From the NCBI RefSeq assembly GCF_024198175.1, contig NZ_JAJVKV010000023.1:1-64000 (forward strand): a stretch of DNA of 64,000 bases, given 5' to 3'. The notes beneath the pieces were generated by a model that was not told where the DNA came from, searched no databases, and saw nothing but the letters and a program-made list of their open reading frames with translations. This document shows, piece after piece, positions 60,880-64,000 of this stretch (position 1 is the first letter of the stretch; each line of letters starts with the position of its first letter). The position numbers and the translations under genes are program-made. Origin of the DNA: Pyxidicoccus xibeiensis (GTDB taxonomy: Bacteria; Myxococcota; Myxococcia; Myxococcales; Myxococcaceae).

Positions 60880-63258
60880 TCACGCCCGACGCCGCTCCAG
60901 GGCCATGCCCTCCTCCAGCAGCGCCGCCACGTCCAGCACCAGCACCGTGCGCCGGTTGCCCAGGTCCGTGGCGCCGGAGATGCCCCGGACGGACTGGAGC
61001 CGGCCTCCCAGGGGCTTGGTGACGATGTCCTGCTGGCCGTGCAGCTCGTCCACGGCGATGCCCAGCCGCTCCTGCGCCAGCCCCACCACCACCACGAAGT
61101 GCCGGCTCACCGGCCGCTCCGGCAGCGCGAACATCCTCGCCAGCCGCACGAAGGGCAGCGTCTGCCCGCGCAGGTCCAGCACCTCGCGGCGCTCCACCGT
61201 GCGGATTTCCCTGGGCTGCACGGAGAGGATTTCCAGCACGCTGTTGAGCGGCACCGCGTAGGTGCGCCCGCTCACCCCGACGACGAGCGCGCGGATGATG
61301 GCCAGGGTGACGGGCAGCGTGAGGTGGAAGGCGGTGCCCTTCCCGCGCTCGCTCCACACGTCGATGATGCCGGACAGGTTGCCCAGGTTGTTCTTCACCA
61401 CGTCCAGGCCCACGCCGCGCCCGGACAGCTCGGACACGCTGCGCGCGGTGGAGAAGCCGGGCAGGAAGATGAGGTTGAGCAGCTCGCGCCGGCTCATCTC
61501 CGCCGCCTGGGAGAAGGTGATGAGGCCCCGGGTGAGGGCCACCTCGCGCACGCGCAGCTCGTCGATGCCGGCCCCGTCGTCGCTCACCTCGATGACGACG
61601 TGGTTGCCCTTCTGCTCGGCGCGCAGCGACACCACCGCGCGCCGGGACTTGCCCGCCGCCAGCCGCGCCTCGGGCGACTCCACGCCATGGTCGATGGCGT
61701 TGCGGATGAGGTGCATCAGCGGGTCGCTCAGCTCCTCGACGATGAGCTTGTCCAGCTCCACCTCGCCGCCGCTGATGACGAACTCGATTTCCTTGCCCGC
61801 CTCGCGGGTGATGCGGCGCACCAGCCGGGCCAGCTTGTCGAACACCTGGCCGACGGGCACCATCCGCGCTTCCAGCAGGCCCTCCTGGAGCGCCTCCAGC
61901 TTGCGCTCCAGGCCCCGCGTCTCGCGCGCCAGCTCCTGACCGAACAACTTGGACAGCGCCACCGTGCCGTCCTGCCGCGCGGACTCCGCCAGGCGCTGGA
62001 GGTTGGCCTTGATGAGCAGCAGCTCGCCCACCATGTTGATGAGGCCGTCCAGCCGGCCGATGTCCACGCGCACCGTCTGCGTCAGCGAGCGCAGCGACGT
62101 GTCCGCCTCCATGCGCCCGGCCGCGGGCGTGACGGCCTTCTGCGCGCCCGGAGCCTCCGTCACCACGGCCCGGACCCGCTGCGCCACGGAGGGCCCCTGC
62201 ACGAGGGCCACCGGCGGCGCCGGGGGCGTGCCGGCGTCGTAGGGCTGGAGGGACGAAGCCGGCACCAGCGCGTCTTCCGAGCCTGAGCCCAAGCCCGAGC
62301 CCGAGTCCGAGTCCGGAGCAGCGATGTCCCCGGCGCGCGTCAGGGAGGGCAGCAGCGGCTGGGCCCCGGGCCCCGGCGCGGCCCTGGCGCCCTTCTTCTT
62401 GCCGCCCCGCTTCGCCGGAGCCGCGGGCACCACCTCGGCGGGCGCCACCCGGGTGAGCGTGGACTGGGAGGTGGAGGACGGGCCGCCGGTGGAGGCCTGG
62501 GGCGCCGCGGGGCGCACCACCAGCTGGGACAGCTCCGCGGGCGTGCCCTGGAGCCCGGCCTCGAGCTGCGCGCTGGCCGCCTGCGCGCCGAAGATGAGGT
62601 CGAAGGCGATGCCGTGCGTCCCACCGGGCCGCGCGGAGGGCAGCGTGCTGATGACCTCGCCCAGCGGCTTGAGGCGCGCGTTGAGGTCCGCCAGCCCCTT
62701 GTCGAAGTCGGACAAGTCGAACGCCGCGCGCACGCGCCACAGGGACACGCCGCGCCGCACGTTCTCCCGCAGCCGGTGCTCCTCGTACTCGGTGAAGACG
62801 GAGCGCACGTGCGCGTCCAGCTCCAGCCTGTCCAGCGGGTCCTCGTCCGACACGGCCGGAGGAGAGCCCAGCCGCTCCAGCCGCGTGGACATGTCCTCCA
62901 CGCGCCGGGTGAGCGGCTCGGACTCCGCGCCCCGCGCCGCCTCCGCCAGCAGCGCCTGGAAGGCGTCGAGCACTTCAATCAGCGCGTCCAGCACCGTGTC
63001 GTCCAGCCGCAGCTTCCCCAGCCGCAGCCTGTCGAGCAGGTCCTCGGTGCCGTGCGCCAGGCGGGAGATGCGCTCCTGGCCGAACAGGCCGGACAGCCCC
63101 TTGAGCGAGTGCGCGGCGCGGAAGATGCCGTTGACCAGCTCCGGGTCCGCCTCCTGGCCGCGCCGCTCGTCCAGGACGAGCAGGTCCTTGCCCAGGGCGT
63201 CGAGGATTTCCGTCGCCTCGGCCACGAACTCGGCCAGGGCCTTGCTCCCGGGGTTCAC
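60880..63258 (-). CDS. cheA: CheA-type sensor histidine kinase
   Basis: A 792-residue chemosensory kinase. Order: HPt domain with phospho-His50 in FRAAHSLKG; a long middle section that includes a second helical region (140-250) and a Pro/Ala/Ser-rich linker (about 260-390); dimerisation region (about 395-470); HATPase with NAIDHG near 518, DDGAGID near 560, GFSTARS near 598 and GRGVGLDVV near 615; CheW-like domain (about 655-792). No receiver is fused. The central linker is longer than usual, and the P2 domain is not obvious. Its ATG overlaps the cheY stop by 4 bp. Confidence 0.95.
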   Translation of the reverse strand: MNPGSKALAEFVAEATEILDALGKDLLVLDERRGQEADPELVNGIFRAAHSLKGLSGLFGQERISRLAHGTEDLLDRLRLGKLRLDDTVLDALIEVLDAFQALLAEAARGAESEPLTRRVEDMSTRLERLGSPPAVSDEDPLDRLELDAHVRSVFTEYEEHRLRENVRRGVSLWRVRAAFDLSDFDKGLADLNARLKPLGEVISTLPSARPGGTHGIAFDLIFGAQAASAQLEAGLQGTPAELSQLVVRPAAPQASTGGPSSTSQSTLTRVAPAEVVPAAPAKRGGKKKGARAAPGPGAQPLLPSLTRAGDIAAPDSDSGSGLGSGSEDALVPASSLQPYDAGTPPAPPVALVQGPSVAQRVRAVVTEAPGAQKAVTPAAGRMEADTSLRSLTQTVRVDIGRLDGLINMVGELLLIKANLQRLAESARQDGTVALSKLFGQELARETRGLERKLEALQEGLLEARMVPVGQVFDKLARLVRRITREAGKEIEFVISGGEVELDKLIVEELSDPLMHLIRNAIDHGVESPEARLAAGKSRRAVVSLRAEQKGNHVVIEVSDDGAGIDELRVREVALTRGLITFSQAAEMSRRELLNLIFLPGFSTARSVSELSGRGVGLDVVKNNLGNLSGIIDVWSERGKGTAFHLTLPVTLAIIRALVVGVSGRTYAVPLNSVLEILSVQPREIRTVERREVLDLRGQTLPFVRLARMFALPERPVSRHFVVVVGLAQERLGIAVDELHGQQDIVTKPLGGRLQSVRGISGATDLGNRRTVLVLDVAALLEEGMALERRRA

Positions 63259-63629
63259 GGCAGCTTCAGGTACCGGCGCAGGAGCCCTTCCAGGCTCCCG
63301 GGCAGGAACGGCTTGACCAGGTACTCCGTCGCGCCCAGCGCCATCCCCCGCTCGCGGTCCTGCTCGCGCCCCTCGGTGGTGATGATGAAGAGCGGCACGT
63401 CCCGGTAGTTGGGGTTTTTCTTGACGAAGTTGATGAGCTCCAGCCCGTTGATGTCCGGCATGTTGATGTCGGTGATGATGAGCTCGAACCGGTGGCGCGG
63501 CAGCAGCTTCAGCGCCTCGAAGCCGCTCGAGGTCACCACCGCCTCGATGCCCTCCACGGCCTCTACCATCGCCGCGATGTACTCGCGCGACGCTTTCGAG
63601 TCCTCGACAATCAACACCTTCACACGCAT
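63255..63629 (-). CDS. CheY-like response regulator (proximal)
   Basis: A 124-residue receiver: Glu9-Asp10, phosphoacceptor Asp54 in ITDINMP, Thr in FIITTEG and Lys106 in YLVKPF. ATG at 63629 is preferred; the frame is open eight codons upstream. It immediately precedes and overlaps cheA by 4 bp, so it is probably the main phosphate acceptor, with the distal CheY and CheB as others. Confidence 0.92.
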   Translation of the reverse strand: MRVKVLIVEDSKASREYIAAMVEAVEGIEAVVTSSGFEALKLLPRHRFELIITDINMPDINGLELINFVKKNPNYRDVPLFIITTEGREQDRERGMALGATEYLVKPFLPGSLEGLLRRYLKLP

Positions 63630-63684
63630 GTGCGCTCGCCCCGGGCGGTGCATCCTAACAGAACACCCGCCCGGCCGCCGGGCG

Positions 63685-64000
63685 TCACCCCTTGCGGCCT
63701 GGCAGCAGCCGGACGAGCCCCTTGTCCGCGAGGACCGCTACCCGTGCGCCCTTGAACGCCGGCAGGAAGCCCTTCTGGAAGGCCTCGGCCCGCGCCGCGT
63801 CCTCCGTCCGGCCGCCTCCGGGCACCTCCAGGGCCACCGAGTCCACCTTCGCCCGGCTCAGCACCCGGCCCGCGTTGGCCAGGGCCTCGCCCAGGGCGCC
63901 AGCGTCCAGCTTCTGACGGGAGCCCAGCCCCACCACGAAGATGCGCGGCACAGGCAGCTTCCCGTCGGACGGCAGCAGGAGCCAGTCGTCCTTGGCGCCG
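63685..64000 (-). CDS. M17 leucyl aminopeptidase N-terminal-like domain protein, partial (5' end outside window)
   Basis: The visible 104 codons run in from the window edge. They encode a macro-like fold similar to the N-terminal domain of M17 leucyl aminopeptidase (DDWLLLP, then RIFVVGLGSRQKLDAGALGE and LSRAKVDSVALEVPGGG), and end at a stop 55 bp before cheY. The catalytic C-terminal peptidase domain is therefore absent. It could be a stand-alone regulatory or binding domain, or a truncated gene. Function unknown; the start lies outside the window. Confidence 0.6.
   Translation of the reverse strand, partial: GAKDDWLLLPSDGKLPVPRIFVVGLGSRQKLDAGALGEALANAGRVLSRAKVDSVALEVPGGGRTEDAARAEAFQKGFLPAFKGARVAVLADKGLVRLLPGRKG

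Overview
The window is chromosomal DNA of very high G+C content from a myxobacterium (Myxococcales, close to Myxococcus or Corallococcus). This is inferred from the proteins: a DUF4388/PATAN signalling repertoire, an accessory chemosensory operon with a HEAT-repeat protein, ECF sigma/anti-sigma pairs, and complete lipid A, Lol and Bam gene sets. Genes are tightly packed, often with 4-bp ATGA/GTGA overlaps. No insertion sequence, prophage, CRISPR array or tRNA was found.

Layout. (1) 1-611: promoter region of an rRNA operon that runs leftwards out of the window, with at least five sigma70-type promoters on the minus strand and a boxA antiterminator at the edge. (2) 905-2409: yicC-gmk, divergent from a heptosyltransferase-like gene (2493-3599). 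(3) 3603-18851: LPS core, lipid A and envelope block: Trm112-like protein, hldC, hldA, lpxK, two GT4 glycosyltransferases, waaA, a PHP-domain protein, msbA and a receiver/PATAN/DnaJ/TPR protein on the minus strand; divergent lpxB, a GT2 and marC on the plus strand; then a lipoprotein and an OmpA-like protein. (4) 19059-30109: lysS-lolC/E-lolD-bamA-skp-lpxD-fabZ-lpxA-lpxI, all minus strand. Together with region 3 this holds every Raetz-pathway step except LpxC. (5) 30182-43279: ECF sigma/anti-sigma pair, prfB with its programmed frameshift, a DUF4105 protein, cupin-ybeY, pgpH and phoH, a PATAN protein with a large TPR membrane protein, and a plus-strand mazG fused to a glyoxalase-like domain. 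(6) 43348-47445: rpsT, lptE-like, a zinc-ribbon protein, leuS. (7) 47733-52368: a SusC/SusD-type outer-membrane uptake pair ending at a strong hairpin. (8) 52385-64000: minus-strand ABC exporter genes preceded by a chemosensory operon (cheY-cheA-cheW-cheW-membrane protein-HEAT protein-cheR-cheB-cheY) and, at the edge, a free-standing M17-peptidase N-terminal domain.

How the genes work together. Regions 3 and 4 couple lipid A assembly (FabZ, LpxA, LpxD, LpxI, LpxB, LpxK, WaaA), heptose supply (HldA, HldC), core glycosylation, flipping (MsbA) and part of LPS export (LptE) with lipoprotein export (LolC/E-LolD) and outer-membrane protein assembly (Skp, BamA). phoH-pgpH-ybeY is a conserved RNA and nucleotide-signalling group. 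The chemosensory operon has a complete CheA/CheW/CheR/CheB core but no receptor in the window, so its receptor and output are unknown.

The most unusual items are the rRNA promoter array, the cupin-YbeY and MazG-VOC fusions, the enlarged LolC/E protein, the SusC/SusD pair outside Bacteroidetes, the HEAT-containing chemosensory operon, and an Asp in place of the expected Glu in WaaA. All functions are read from sequence alone; no database search was possible.
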